Positions 45,576 through 55,219 of a stretch of DNA of 64,000 bases are shown here, piece after piece. Numbering within the stretch: position 1 is the stretch's first letter; each line of letters opens with the position of its first letter. The stretch spans positions 7,569,001-7,633,000 of the forward strand of contig OX637332.1 in the NCBI GenBank assembly GCA_951799405.1, written 5' to 3'. Source of the stretch: Agapetus fuscipes (lineage: Eukaryota > Arthropoda > Insecta > Trichoptera > Glossosomatidae). The notes below the pieces were generated by a model. The model did no database searches and had not been told where the DNA came from. It saw nothing but the letters and a program-made list of their open reading frames with translations. Made by a program: the position numbers and the translations under genes.

Positions 45576-45834
45576 TCTAATCTAATCTAAGCTGCAAAGA
45601 TATATATCATTTAAGATTTATATTAAATGCATTCCCACAAGCAGACATGTACCTATAATTTCGCGCTAACACATGCCGCATGTGGACCTACATTATAAAA
45701 ACCCAATCTCAGATGAACATAAGCCCAGCAACTCCTGCCGTCCTTCCCTGAAACAGGGGTGACATTGGCAAAGTGAACCATTTTTTACAGTATGGGTGGT
45801 CAGCCTCATATCAACCTACAAGTCAAGGAACATG
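45576..45834 (-). repeat. LINE-A 3' UTR copy
   Basis: Tail of TAATC units and AAGCTGCAAAGATATATATC, very like 18412-18671, to ACCTACAAGTCAAGGAAC. Confidence 0.85.
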
Positions 45835-46250
45835 CTTCAACAATCAATTCAAAATAAAAGACCAGCATTCCGTTGTATTAAATTTCAGTACAAAAATTAT
45901 GATTTTGTTATCAATATCAATGCATTCATTATAAGAAAAATATGAATGGGCTGTTACGAAAAAATAGTGGCTTATTTGTTGTTTTATCTTAAACTTGTAT
46001 TCATTCCTTTTTTTAAATTTTGATAGATAGGACTTCATTATTTGATGAAAAAATCTCATTCATTTGACTTGATACCATTCAGTTAGATATGATGCAGACT
46101 GTCTATAAATAATATCAAATATATCACAAATTGATAAGGCTTTTACTTTGTAACCTTTAATTTTTAAATATTAAAAATAACATATAATTACTATATGGCG
46201 AGTAAAATGAAAAAATGTACGACCGGTTTCATTTTTACTCACTTCTGCTC

Positions 46251-46301
46251 ACTTCTTCGGAGCTCTGCTCACTTCTGAAGTGAGCAGAGCTCCGAAGAAG
46301 T
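46251..46301. repeat. 51-bp perfect palindrome
   Basis: The arm ACTTCTTCGGAGCTCTGCTC continues ACTTC, then one central T, then the exact complement. It is followed at 46288-46323 by CCGAAGAAGTCACCCACAG and GAGACGAAACGTC, similar to the cores of the foldback elements elsewhere. Confidence 0.82.
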
Positions 46302-46512
46302 CACCCACAGAGGAGACGAAACGTCAGCTGAAAGTATTCAAGAAGTATCAAGAAAGAAGAAAAAGAACAAAAGAAGCAATAACTATGGACCACGGTCAAA
46401 ACCCGGAACCAAAAAATCAAGCAAAACATTCTGTTCATATTTTAGATTCTTCATTTAACTGAAAAAAAAACATTTATATACTCGTAGCACATCCACTTAT
46501 ATGTGAAATCAC

Positions 46513-46836
46513 TTCCGCTCGATATCTCAATTGGTAGAGTGCTTGCATTCCATGCCGTGACCTCGGGTTTGAATCCCACCGAGGGTGCAAGAAATGATTT
46601 ACCCTTTCGGTGTTTATTTTAAAAACCCACAATAAAATACCGACACGTTTACTCAACCTTGACAAGAAATAAGTACCAACTCCCTCGGGAGCTCGGAAAC
46701 ACCAACTTCAATTGAAGTGGTTGGCGTTAGGCTGGCCCCCTTATCTGTAAAAAAATAGGTTCTACTCGCTACATGCGAAACCTTTCGGGGATAACACGGC
46801 AAGTTGCCCAAAATGTGTACCTTACTTGCGTTTTCA
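46513..46836 (+). mobile_element. SINE-A, full length
   Basis: A box TATCTCAATTGG, B box GGTTTGAATCCC, body through CTTCAATTGAAGTGGTTGG to TACCTTACTTGCGTTTTC. About as diverged from other copies as the average here. Confidence 0.86.
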
Positions 46837-47186
46837 CAAAAAAAAACATTTTCGCTGAGATGCTTTCTATAATAGTCGCCGTTCATAAAGCATGTATTAT
46901 AATTTATAATGAGAGAACATGCAAAGTTGGATGTGATTGATATTGGAAATGTATCGTCACAAATACTCTTGCGTTGAAATACGTATATATGTATAACAGC
47001 TACAACACTGTAAGTACCCACATAGTTCAACCAGAACCAAAACGACAAAATCTCTTGCTGATTGTTTTGTGTGTTTTGTACTTTGTAATCTCTTCCACTA
47101 GTCGAGAATAATAGCTTATATAGTACTCACATCTAGTAAAAACGAAATATATTTAAAAATAACAAAAAGGTGGAGGCAGATATCCA

Positions 47187-47408
47187 ACTTTGAACCAGAT
47201 ATCAAACATGTCGAACCAGATATCCAACATATTGAACCAGATATTTAACATATTCAACCAGATATCAAACATGTTGAACCAGATATTAAAAATATTGAAC
47301 CAGATATCCAACATATTCAACCAGATATCAAACATGTTGAACCAGATATTAAAAATATTGAACCAGATATCCAACATATTCAACCAGATATCCAGCAAAT
47401 TGAATAAG
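47187..47408. repeat. 21-bp minisatellite (TTGAACCAGATATCCAACATA)n
   Basis: About ten units, varying between TTGAACC and TTCAACC and between ATCCAAC, ATCAAAC and ATTAAAA. With a 21-bp period both strands stay open (7-residue repeats NQISNML and WFNMFDI); no start context or homology supports coding. Confidence 0.85.
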
Positions 47409-47649
47409 GTCATTGTTTTATCCTTGAATGGAGATTTAAAACTGGCTTAGATGGTTGATGAAAGTCCAAACTTCATGAGAAACGAAGGTACTGAATCTGT
47501 AATGAGGCAAACGACTATTTTAGAAGAAAAAAAATGTTCTAAAGCAGGAGTAATCAGATGATTATCGTTAAAATAGACGGGCAACCCATAGAATGAAAAC
47601 TGAACCATTTAAAAAAATTGTCAATGCAAAGTTCTCTAAAAAACTACTA

Positions 47650-47957
47650 AAACACACTTCTTAGCTACACATATAGTGTAGCTTCTTGCCGCGTTTTACC
47701 CAACGGAGTCGCATGTAGCGAGTAGCACCCATTTATTTTTAAATGTAAGGGGACTGGCCTTACGCCAACAACTTCAGTTCAAGTGGGGATTCTCTGTTTG
47801 TGAGGGGGCTGGTAGTCATTTCTCTTCAAGGCTGAGTAAGCGTTACGTTTGAAATAAATACCGAAACGGGAAATCATTTCTGACACCTTCGGTGAGGTTT
47901 GAACCCGAGCTCTCAGTATGGAATGCAAGCACTCTACCAACTGACCTATCGACCGAA
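47650..47957 (-). mobile_element. SINE-A, near full length
   Basis: CTTAGCTACACATATAGTG to the head (complement of TCGGTCGATAGGTCAGTTGG), with a short deletion where CTTGCCGG normally lies. Confidence 0.85.
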
Positions 47958-48234
47958 CAAGGAAAAAAACAAAGCTTGTACAATAAATGAAATTTGAAAT
48001 TTAAAAATGCATTCTTACATAAAAAGTTACCGTGGTGTATTTTCGTATTTTCGTCCCGTGTGTATCGGGAAATAATAATATGATAAAATCTACAACTAGA
48101 GTATTGTATTACTTTTAAAAATAGCTGACCGCAGCAGTACGATTACATTGAAGCCAGTTTTTTTGTGACTGTCGATTTTTTTCTATGAGCCATCTAAAAT
48201 TTAAAAACGGCCGTATCTGATTTACAAACCATTA

Positions 48235-49830
48235 AGGCTGGTTCGGACAAGGCGAGTAATTTAGTCAAGTACCGAGTAATTTAGTGGCTAAACGTGTGCG
48301 AACCACAAAAATTTAGTCCAGTAGTTAAGTCAATGGTTTAGTCAAGCCGATCCATTTCATTCTATTTTTTCGGGCAAGTAGCGGCCCCGCCCACCGTCCG
48401 TGGGCGAGTGTTGCCGAGAAGCCACGGAAAAGTCCGAGTCCGAATAGCCACGGAAAAGCCCGAGTCCGAGTCGAGTTTTTAGCGGCCGCGCCATTGGCCG
48501 CTCACTCTTGGCGGGGAAACGGAAATGCAAGAATGGCGGCAATTTAAATTGGCTGCAGTTTGAAAAGATAATGCCCGTTTTCAGCAAGAATATTCAAAGA
48601 TAAAGTGCGGTTTAAAAATATTTAAGTACTTAAGAACTTCTTATATTTGCGAGCCCGATGTTCCGCTCCCTAAACTTAGCGACCTGTCAGTGAGGTTATG
48701 TCATGTTTAAACTGTAAATAAGTGGATATGCACACCGATATCCTTGTTTTTTTAGAAACTCTTGAGAATATAGAAGTTGCTAGAACTTATCTACGTCCAA
48801 AAAGTTTTGAGAAAGGTAATTTTTTTTCGATAAGAATAGTATGACATCGATTTTTGGTGCGGATATCAGCTGTCAAAAATACAATCATGTAGCTCCTTGC
48901 TGACAATAGAGCTGTACAAATATAGTTTTGGTAAAGATGTTGTGGAAATAACTATTATCGTCCATGAATTTATTACGTATTTAAAAACATCGATCTTTTA
49001 CATTGATCGATGTTTATAGGTACCTACCATATTTTACAGAAACAATTCAGTGACACACGGGGATAACTAATTAGAGGCATTACAATTTTATGCCACTGTA
49101 AGCCATCAGCTGGTATCTGTGACAGACGTGAGAGGCGTATGTAGCAGGATTGAACAAGTTTCTCGCGGTCAGCCTCTGAAAAGTTGAACCAGGTTTCTTC
49201 TTTAACTTGATAATTGATTGGTGACCGCCGTGTATTTGAAAATGCCGATTTTACATGTCGAATATTGATGTTAATTGTCAACAACGAAAAACGCAACAGA
49301 GAAATGCATCTGAATGCAGCTGCAGACTACGAGCCGTATTATAGTGTGTGCATACAAAATATACTTTGTACACATCATTGAAAAGATAAAAATTCAATTA
49401 AAAAATAATGTTTGCAGCGTAAATGGTAGATATTATTATAAACATCAAATAGTCATGTGTTGTTTTTATTTAAAATGTGTATATTATTTTATAAACCATA
49501 AAATACATTTCGAATTTACAAAAGTCGAGTTTCGAAGTTGTTTGCTAAACAGGCTCCTAGCTAGGTGGCCGGGCATAAATCAGTTAATATTACCAAACTA
49601 TAGCCAATTTAAAGGGCTTTATAATAACATGATTTTAATACTCAATTAATATTTTCAAACTGCAGCCAATTCAAATTTTCCGCCATTATAGAAAGGGCTC
49701 TCTGCAGCCAACTTCGCAAATGTGTACTGTACTGGACCGTAATGCGAACGCTTCACGGGCGAGTAGCGCCCCGCCCACTACTAAATTACTCGGTACTTGA
49801 CTAAATCAGTGGCCTTGTGCGAACCAGCCT
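48235..49830. mobile_element. PIF/Harbinger-like DNA element, non-autonomous, 1.6 kb
   Basis: The ends are inverted: left AGGCTGGTTCGGACAAGGCG, right complement AGGCTGGTTCGCACAAGGCC. TTA flanks both sides (48232-48234 and 49831-49833). Inverted similarity extends inward to about 48560 and 49640 (AATGGCGG, AATTGGCTGCAG). A 3-bp TTA duplication suggests the PIF/Harbinger superfamily. No transposase is recognisable between the arms. Confidence 0.78.
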
Positions 49831-50328
49831 TTAGCGACATCTCCTGAACGAGACAGCTTCGATTGAATCATTTTTTTTGTCGAATGAAAATGGATACTTG
49901 TATTTTTCTCGATTGACATGAAGATTTATGTTTATAGATAGCCATTCCTGCGCGTCATTATGGTATTGTTATGCTGATTAGTACTTTAGTAGATAATGAT
50001 TAGTCGTAAAGTAGAAATAATAAATACTTAAAGTTTCAGGGTTTGTGTATTGCCCTTGTAAACCTCTTCACTCCCCGCGTCATAGCTCTGCCCCCTAAAA
50101 CTTTCTCCTGAATACACTATTGTAGTATTTGATATTATGTTTTTTTTGTTAATTGTTCTTAAAGTCTGTCATTATCTCAGTCTTTCTTGTTCTCTGTTGA
50201 AAATCGTGTGTTAACACTCCAAAAGCGCTCGAAATCTTCAACACAACTTGTGAAGAAAAGCATAGTTTATATTTCTGCTTTAATATTAACAATATTAAAT
50301 ATTATGACAATTTGTACCTAAGTGGGTC
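49831..50328. other. no recognised feature
   Basis: AT-rich spacer between the PIF-like element and the LINE-C fragment. Confidence 0.5.
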
Positions 50329-50425
50329 TTGTCTTGTCTTGTATCCTGCCGTCATTCCTCTAGGGGTGGCCGGTACCTCCACACAAGTGCCTCCACTTGA
50401 CTCTGTCCTTGCATCTTCTTTAATA
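50329..50425 (-). mobile_element. LINE-C 3' terminal fragment
   Basis: TCTTGTCTTGTATCCTGCCG tail and complement of the RT end (GCCTCCACTTGACTCTGTCC). Only about 95 bp. Confidence 0.78.
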
Positions 50426-50726
50426 ATTCTTAATATGTGTAACGACCGTAATTCCAATTTAAAACTAACAAGCCCATACCTATCTCAAACATTTGCGAAA
50501 CGAAAAAAAAACTTTGTAAATTAAAAGTACCCATCAGGCCGGGAAAAATATGTTATCTGCTTTTTATACTAAATATAGAACCAGCTGTTGCGTACATGGC
50601 GTAATTCAAATATCCAACAAAAAAGGCAAATTGACATTGCCTTACTTTATTTTCCCGGCTAAGGTATTGTTCCCAGGCAAATGTGTGCGCAAACGTTTTA
50701 CTGCTTTATTTTTAAGGTTCATGTTT

Positions 50727-50842
50727 GTTCATTCCTTGCCTTATAGGTTGGTATGAGGCTGACCACGCATACTGTAAAAAAAAATTATACTGGTTTTCAT
50801 ACTGTTGGTCCACATGCGGCATGTGTGAGCGCGAATAATAAA
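50727..50842 (+). repeat. LINE-A 3' UTR copy, large internal deletion
   Basis: CCTTGCCTTATAGGTTGG to CGCATACTGTAAAA, then a jump to GGTCCACATGCGGCATGTGT. It lies about 160 bp past the 3' end of the Asn-rich gene copy 1. Confidence 0.75.
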
Positions 50843-50882
50843 AAATAGATTAAACATTGTTTTTTGGATAACGAAGTACCAG

Positions 50883-50888
50883 TTTATT
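50883..50888 (-). promoter_or_regulatory. candidate poly(A) signal of copy 1
   Basis: AATAAA on the minus strand about 150 nt after the stop codon. Copy 2 has the same hexamer about 165 nt after its stop, and the 3' UTRs between are recognisably homologous. Confidence 0.6.
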
Positions 50889-51040
50889 TCCGAATTTGTA
50901 GATTGAAATGGTAACAATAAAAGTTTCTTTAGATCATATCATAGCCAGTAGACACATGCTTTGATAGAATCAGCATTACTGATAACTACCAAAGTCCATT
51001 ATTTTCTCAAGTGCAGGGAACCAAGTCGTCAAAAAATAAT

Positions 51041-52018
51041 TTAACGGCCATTGTTTCCGTTATTTCTATTTTTGTTGATATTTACACCGTTTTGTTTGTT
51101 GTTATTTCCATTAACTCCTTCCTCATTTCCCGAGGGACCTGAGGGGCCTTTGTTGTTGTTGTTATTTCCATTTCGTTTGTTGTTATTCCCATTGTTGTTG
51201 TTGTTATTTCCATTGTTGTTGTTGTTATTTCCATTGTTGTTGTTGTTATTTCCATTGTTGTTGTGGTTATTTCCATTGTTGTTGTTGTTATTTCCATTAC
51301 CCCCTTCCTCATTTCCCGAGGGACCTGAGGGGCCATTGTTGTTGTTGTTATTTCCATTTTGTTTGTTGCTATTTCCATTGTTGTTGTTGTTATTTCTATT
51401 TCGTTTGTTGTTATTTCCATTGTTTTGGTTGTTATTTCCATTGTTGTTGTTGTTATTTCCATTTACCCCTTCCTCATTTCCCGAGGGACCTGAGGGACCA
51501 TTATTGTTGTTGTTATTTCCATTTTGTTTGTTGTTATTGCCATTGTTGTTGTTGTTATTTTTATTTTTATTGTTTCCATTGTTGTTGTTGTTATTTTTAT
51601 TGTTATTGTTTCCATTGTTGTTGTTTCCATTATTGTTGTTTCCATTGTTGTTGTTATTGTTTCCATTGTTGTTGTTTCCATTATTGTTGTTTCCATTGTT
51701 GTTGTTATTGTTTCCATTGTTGTTGTTTCCATTATTGTTGTTTCCATTGTTGTTGTTGTTGTTATTTTCATTATTTCCATTACCCTCTTCCGGAGATTCC
51801 GTTTCATCTTCTGGATCTTTTCCATTGTTGTTGTTGTTGTTGTTGTTATTTCCATTGTTGTTCTCATTTCCATTACCCGGGGGCTCTACTTGATTGCCAT
51901 CTTGGTTGTTGCCATTTCCTCTGCTGTTTTTATTGTTGCCACCTCCATTGGATTGAGCAGATACAAATGCTACTGCCAGCACCACGGTCATCAGGAACAA
52001 GAATTTGCAAGACACCAT
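51041..52018 (-). CDS. Asn/Gly-rich secreted repeat protein, copy 1 (325 aa)
   Basis: Function is not recognised. Residues 1-21 form a signal peptide: a short basic start (Cys4-Lys5), a hydrophobic core, and a V-S-A cleavage site before Gln22, so the product should be secreted. The mature chain has no cysteine and is mainly runs of Asn broken by single Gly, mostly a seven-residue GNNNNNN period written as GGA AAT AAC AAC AAC AAC AAT. Acidic inserts break this up: KDPEDETESPEEG near residues 66-78 and GPSGPSGNEEG near 172, 228 and 292. It ends in Asn-Gly-Gly-rich sequence closing with Arg. I chose the ATG at 52018 over an upstream in-frame ATG at 52039, because a 3' splice site (TGTTTCAG) ends at 52026 and puts the upstream ATG in the intron. 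A paralogue lies 6.2 kb upstream. A structural, adhesive, cuticle or glandular secretion is plausible but only inferred from composition. Such low-complexity tracts change length readily. Confidence 0.85.
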   Translation of the reverse strand: MVSCKFLFLMTVVLAVAFVSAQSNGGGNNKNSRGNGNNQDGNQVEPPGNGNENNNGNNNNNNNNNGKDPEDETESPEEGNGNNENNNNNNNGNNNNGNNNNGNNNNNNGNNNNGNNNNGNNNNNNGNNNNGNNNNGNNNNKNNNNNNGNNKNKNNNNNNGNNNKQNGNNNNNNGPSGPSGNEEGVNGNNNNNNGNNNQNNGNNNKRNRNNNNNNGNSNKQNGNNNNNNGPSGPSGNEEGGNGNNNNNNGNNHNNNGNNNNNNGNNNNNNGNNNNNNGNNNKRNGNNNNNKGPSGPSGNEEGVNGNNNKQNGVNINKNRNNGNNGR

Positions 52019-52025
52019 CGTAGAG

Positions 52026-52691
52026 CTGAAACATAACATAATAAATCCATCAAGTGCACCAATCCATATATTACATGGAGAAAACTTGTCGTTGAATTTT
52101 CAAATATTAGACATTAAAAGTGTCCTTTAATATTAGTTTTCAAATAGGTTCCTTGAAAAAGATAGGTTAGCTGCGAAATGGAAGCATTTTCCGACAAAAT
52201 TATGATCCACGGTTATAGCTTGAGAGAACAATAAAAGCAGCCTTCTCACAAAGCGTCAAAAATAATTACAATAAAAATCTTTTTTTTCTTTGAAATTAGA
52301 TACAGTTTATTGGATATAGTTTTTAATTATTTACACAACGTAAGTTGTTATATAAGTAGATTTTTTTAAATAATTTTTGCAAATCAACAAAGTATAAAAT
52401 GATGACGTTTTGCACATGTTTATGATGGGCTTCTTGAGCTAGAAAGAGAAATAATGAAGATTATCTTGACTAAGCGGTGATGTCATAATTTCAACAAGAT
52501 CATCTTCATCATTTCATTAATAACCAACTCTCCAGCATCAATGCTATTGATTTGATTTCTTTGACGAACAAGTAGTTCGACTGAATTCTTAATAAACACT
52601 CAGAATGAAAAATAGAATATCGTTGACTTTGACCGAAAGAAGTATAATTTCAACTATTGAAAAAATAATAATGTTTAAGTATTGTTCTTAC
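52026..52691 (-). other. 5' UTR intron of Asn/Gly-rich gene copy 1
   Basis: Read on the minus strand, the donor is AAAAG|GTAAGAAC at 52692/52691 and the acceptor is TGTTTCAG|CTCTACG at 52026/52025, giving a 666-nt intron. It separates a non-coding first exon from the coding exon, whose ATG is 8 nt after the acceptor. Large parts align by eye with the intron of copy 2 (58215-59789), including a segment near 52190-52330 and the 68-nt palindrome at 52448-52515. No transposable element is evident inside it. Confidence 0.8.
52448..52515. repeat. 68-nt imperfect palindrome in intron of copy 1
   Basis: The arms begin GAAATAATGAAGATTATCTT and end with the near-complement closing in TCATCATTTC, around a centre TGATGTCA. 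The element has the same length and position class as the one in the intron of copy 2 (59459-59526). The outer arms seen around the copy 2 version are missing here. Confidence 0.75.
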
Positions 52692-52738
52692 CTTTTGTTG
52701 GTTTCTTCAGGGGAGAACTAAACCAAGTTTTGATTATT
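52692..52738 (-). other. non-coding exon 1 of copy 1 (inferred TSS at 52738)
   Basis: A short leader lies between the TATA box and the splice donor. The start is inferred at the A of TCAATAA, 25 nt downstream of the first TATA base, the same spacing as in copy 2. The exon end (CCAACAAAAG) is identical in both copies. No ATG is seen in it. Confidence 0.65.
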
Positions 52739-52754
52739 GACCTCACTCCACAGG

Positions 52755-52763
52755 CTTATATAG
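52755..52763 (-). promoter_or_regulatory. TATA box of copy 1
   Basis: CTATATAAG on the minus strand, 25 nt upstream of the inferred start. The same nine bases at the same distance precede copy 2, which supports a real core promoter. Confidence 0.8.
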
Positions 52764-53033
52764 CGATCCTCAAATGCAATGTTATCTTCACTTATATGGC
52801 AATTGATTTGTTGTGTGGTATTTTTTTAATTAATTCATTATTTTACTAGAAATTTTATTATTTTCCTCAATGCTCATGATTAAGATTAATTAATTTAAAC
52901 CTAATGTATGTTATAATTAAATAGTACGTTATAAGAAAAAAGTGATGTAAGTTCAAATAGAAAAATCAAAGCCGTTGCTATCAAACGAAATTGTTGATTA
53001 TGAAACACGAAAAAGAAGTTTCAGTCATACGTG

Positions 53034-53170
53034 GCCCACTGATGATGCTGGAGACATGTTTTTCGGGATCTGTTGCCATGGTCTTTTGGAACTGGAGCTT
53101 TTGGGCGTTATATCTGCGATGGGCAGTGTGAAAGTGAAATGATGAATATGACCTTTATGAAACTGTGATG
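53034..53170. repeat. half-palindrome related to the intronic inverted repeat
   Basis: This stretch upstream of the copy 1 promoter resembles the left arm and centre of the inverted repeat at 59374-59618. It shares TTTTCGGGATCTGTTG, GAACTGGAGCTT and GTGAAAGTGAAATGATGAA. The right arm is absent. It is a third, partial copy of the element. Confidence 0.6.
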
Positions 53171-53415
53171 AAAGTGTGGGTATATTCAGGATCTATTCTA
53201 GGAAATATTAAATTGATTATTTTTTGCGTGAGGGGAAAAAACCTTCAAAAGGCTTCCCCGACGCCATATCGGGGAGTAAGAGGGACTTGGTTAGCCCAAG
53301 AAGGAGTCTCCCAGATCACACTAAGCAACCTCTCTCATTCAGCTGCTGCCGGACCCGCACTTAAGCAATACCTGGCAGCAGCTTGTGTTTTGTCTTCGCC
53401 ATGTTTGCACTAGCG

Positions 53416-54020
53416 TGTACTCTGCCACTCCTAGTGGTAGTTACTGCTGGTGTACCCTGCCATCCCTAGTGGTAGTTACTGCTGGTGTACCCTGCCACTC
53501 CTAGTGGTTGTCACTGCTGGTGTACCCTGCCACCCCTAGTGGTAGTTACTGCTGGTATACCCTGCCACTCCTAGTTGTAGTTACTGCTGGTGTACCCTGC
53601 CACCCCTAGTGGTAGTTACTGCCGGTGTACCCTGCCACCCCTAGTGGTAGTTACTGCTGGTGTACCCTGCCACCCCTAGTGGTAGTTACTGCCGGTGTAC
53701 CCTGCCCCCCCTAGTGGTAGTTACTGCCGGTGTACCCTGCCCCCCCTAGTGGTAGTTACTGCTGGCGTACCCTGCCACCCCTAGTGGTAGTTACTGCTGG
53801 TGTACCCTGCCACCCCTAGTGGTAGTCACAGCTGTTGTACCCTGCCACTCCTGGTGGTAGTTACTGCTGGTGTACCCTGCCACCCCTAGTGGTAGTTACT
53901 GCTGGTGTACCCTGCCACCCCTAGGGGTAGTCACAGCTGTTGTACCCTGCCACTCCTGGTGGTAGTTACTGCTGGTGTACCCTGCCACTCCTAGTAGTAG
54001 TTACTGCTGGTGTATCGTGC
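53416..54020. repeat. 35-bp minisatellite, about 17 copies
   Basis: Unit TGTACCCTGCCACCCCTAGT followed by GGTAGTTACTGCTGG. Most units differ by one to three bases. The period is not a multiple of three, so it is not coding. Each unit has a small CCAC...GTGG inverted repeat. Confidence 0.9.
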
Positions 54021-54849
54021 CGCCTTTCTGTTAGGGAGAGTCTGTTCCTCCGCAGCTGTGTCGCTACTGCCTTGTGTCTTTGCACACTTGTTCAAGTTAT
54101 TTCATTAAATAATTCGCATAGAGCTGCATTTTATATTATTAAATATTCAAAATCAAATTTCCCCAAATAGGGTCAAAAATCTTATATCTAACAGTGTACC
54201 CAACAATTTTGCAATAATTCAGCTTATTGTGAATTATTCATATTTAAGCCGCTAATTTTCATAGGCTAGTGGTTTATAATATAATATTACGCGCAATTTA
54301 AATATCCATAAAAAAATTAAAAATTCGACATTAACTAGGTACCGTCTGCACAGTCTCAAAAATGTTATCGAAAAAATTAGGAAAACCCATAAACATATTT
54401 GAATTTGTTTAACGTTAAGTCCATAAAATGAACAAATGAATCACTGAAACTGGTAATAATTTTTTTTAACATGTTATAAAATTCAAGAAGGCTTCCGGAA
54501 AGTTGAAAATTCTGATGCAATTTTCTCAAAAACTGATTTTCTAATTTTCAATTTGGTGGTTGCTTGATATATGGCTACACAAATTAACTATGGAAAAACT
54601 CTCGCTTATTTACGTCCATGAGTTGCCATTTGAAATAAATTGCACAGAATCTGTACTCGACTTTCTTGCAAAATTTAACCCACTGTATGACGTATGTAAA
54701 GCTAGAATCATCTACCAGCTTATACCGTTTCAATAAAAATATAATATATCAATAATAAATCATTTTATTCCACCGCGGTGTGTACCTGCATACTCGTACA
54801 ATATGGATATAGTTATATAAATACTTAAATAATATAAATATTTGGTTGA
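54021..54849. other. no recognised feature
   Basis: AT-rich spacer after the 35-bp minisatellite. Confidence 0.5.
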
Positions 54850-54943
54850 TTTATTTGTTGAGCGCCGTTTTGTGTGAATTACACCTCAAGAGCCCTCTGC
54901 GAGGTTGGTCTTCTCTGGAAAAAGCGCCAATCACACAAGAAAG
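54850..54943 (-). mobile_element. SINE-B 3' fragment
   Basis: ATTTATTTGTTGAGCGCCG to AAGCGCCAATCACACAAG, cut by the LINE-A copy that begins at 54944. Confidence 0.78.
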
Positions 54944-55203
54944 ATCCTTGACTTATAGGTTGGTATAAAGCTGACCACCCATAGTGTTAAATATAATTCA
55001 CTTTGTCAATGTCACCCCTGTTTCAAGGAAAGTCGGCAAGAGTTGAAGGTTTTATGTTCATTTGAGATTTGGTTTTAATTTGTAAGTACACATTCAGCGT
55101 TTTTAAGCGCGAATTTACACGTGTATGTGGGCATGCATTTGATATGAGTTTTTAATTTTAATATATCTTTGCAACTTAGATTTTAGAATCTAGAATCTAG
55201 ATT
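54944..55203 (+). repeat. LINE-A 3' UTR copy
   Basis: TCCTTGACTTATAGGTTGG to TTTTAGAATCTAGAATCTAG; abuts a SINE-B fragment that ends at 54943. Confidence 0.83.
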
Positions 55204-55219
55204 ATTATCGATGGTCATT

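Noticed and set aside
51051..51893. 280-codon plus-strand frame rich in Leu, Phe and Pro
   Set aside because: It is the antisense of the Asn/Gly repeat exon; the repeat period of three keeps other frames open. The same holds for 51524-52036, 57514-58212 and 57627-58100.
51041..52018. Assignment as antifreeze, antimicrobial or silk protein
   Set aside because: Composition alone does not support any of these; no diagnostic motif is present.
53416..54020. Possible CRISPR-like array of regularly spaced repeats
   Set aside because: Units are directly adjacent with no variable spacers, and the host is eukaryotic. It is a minisatellite.
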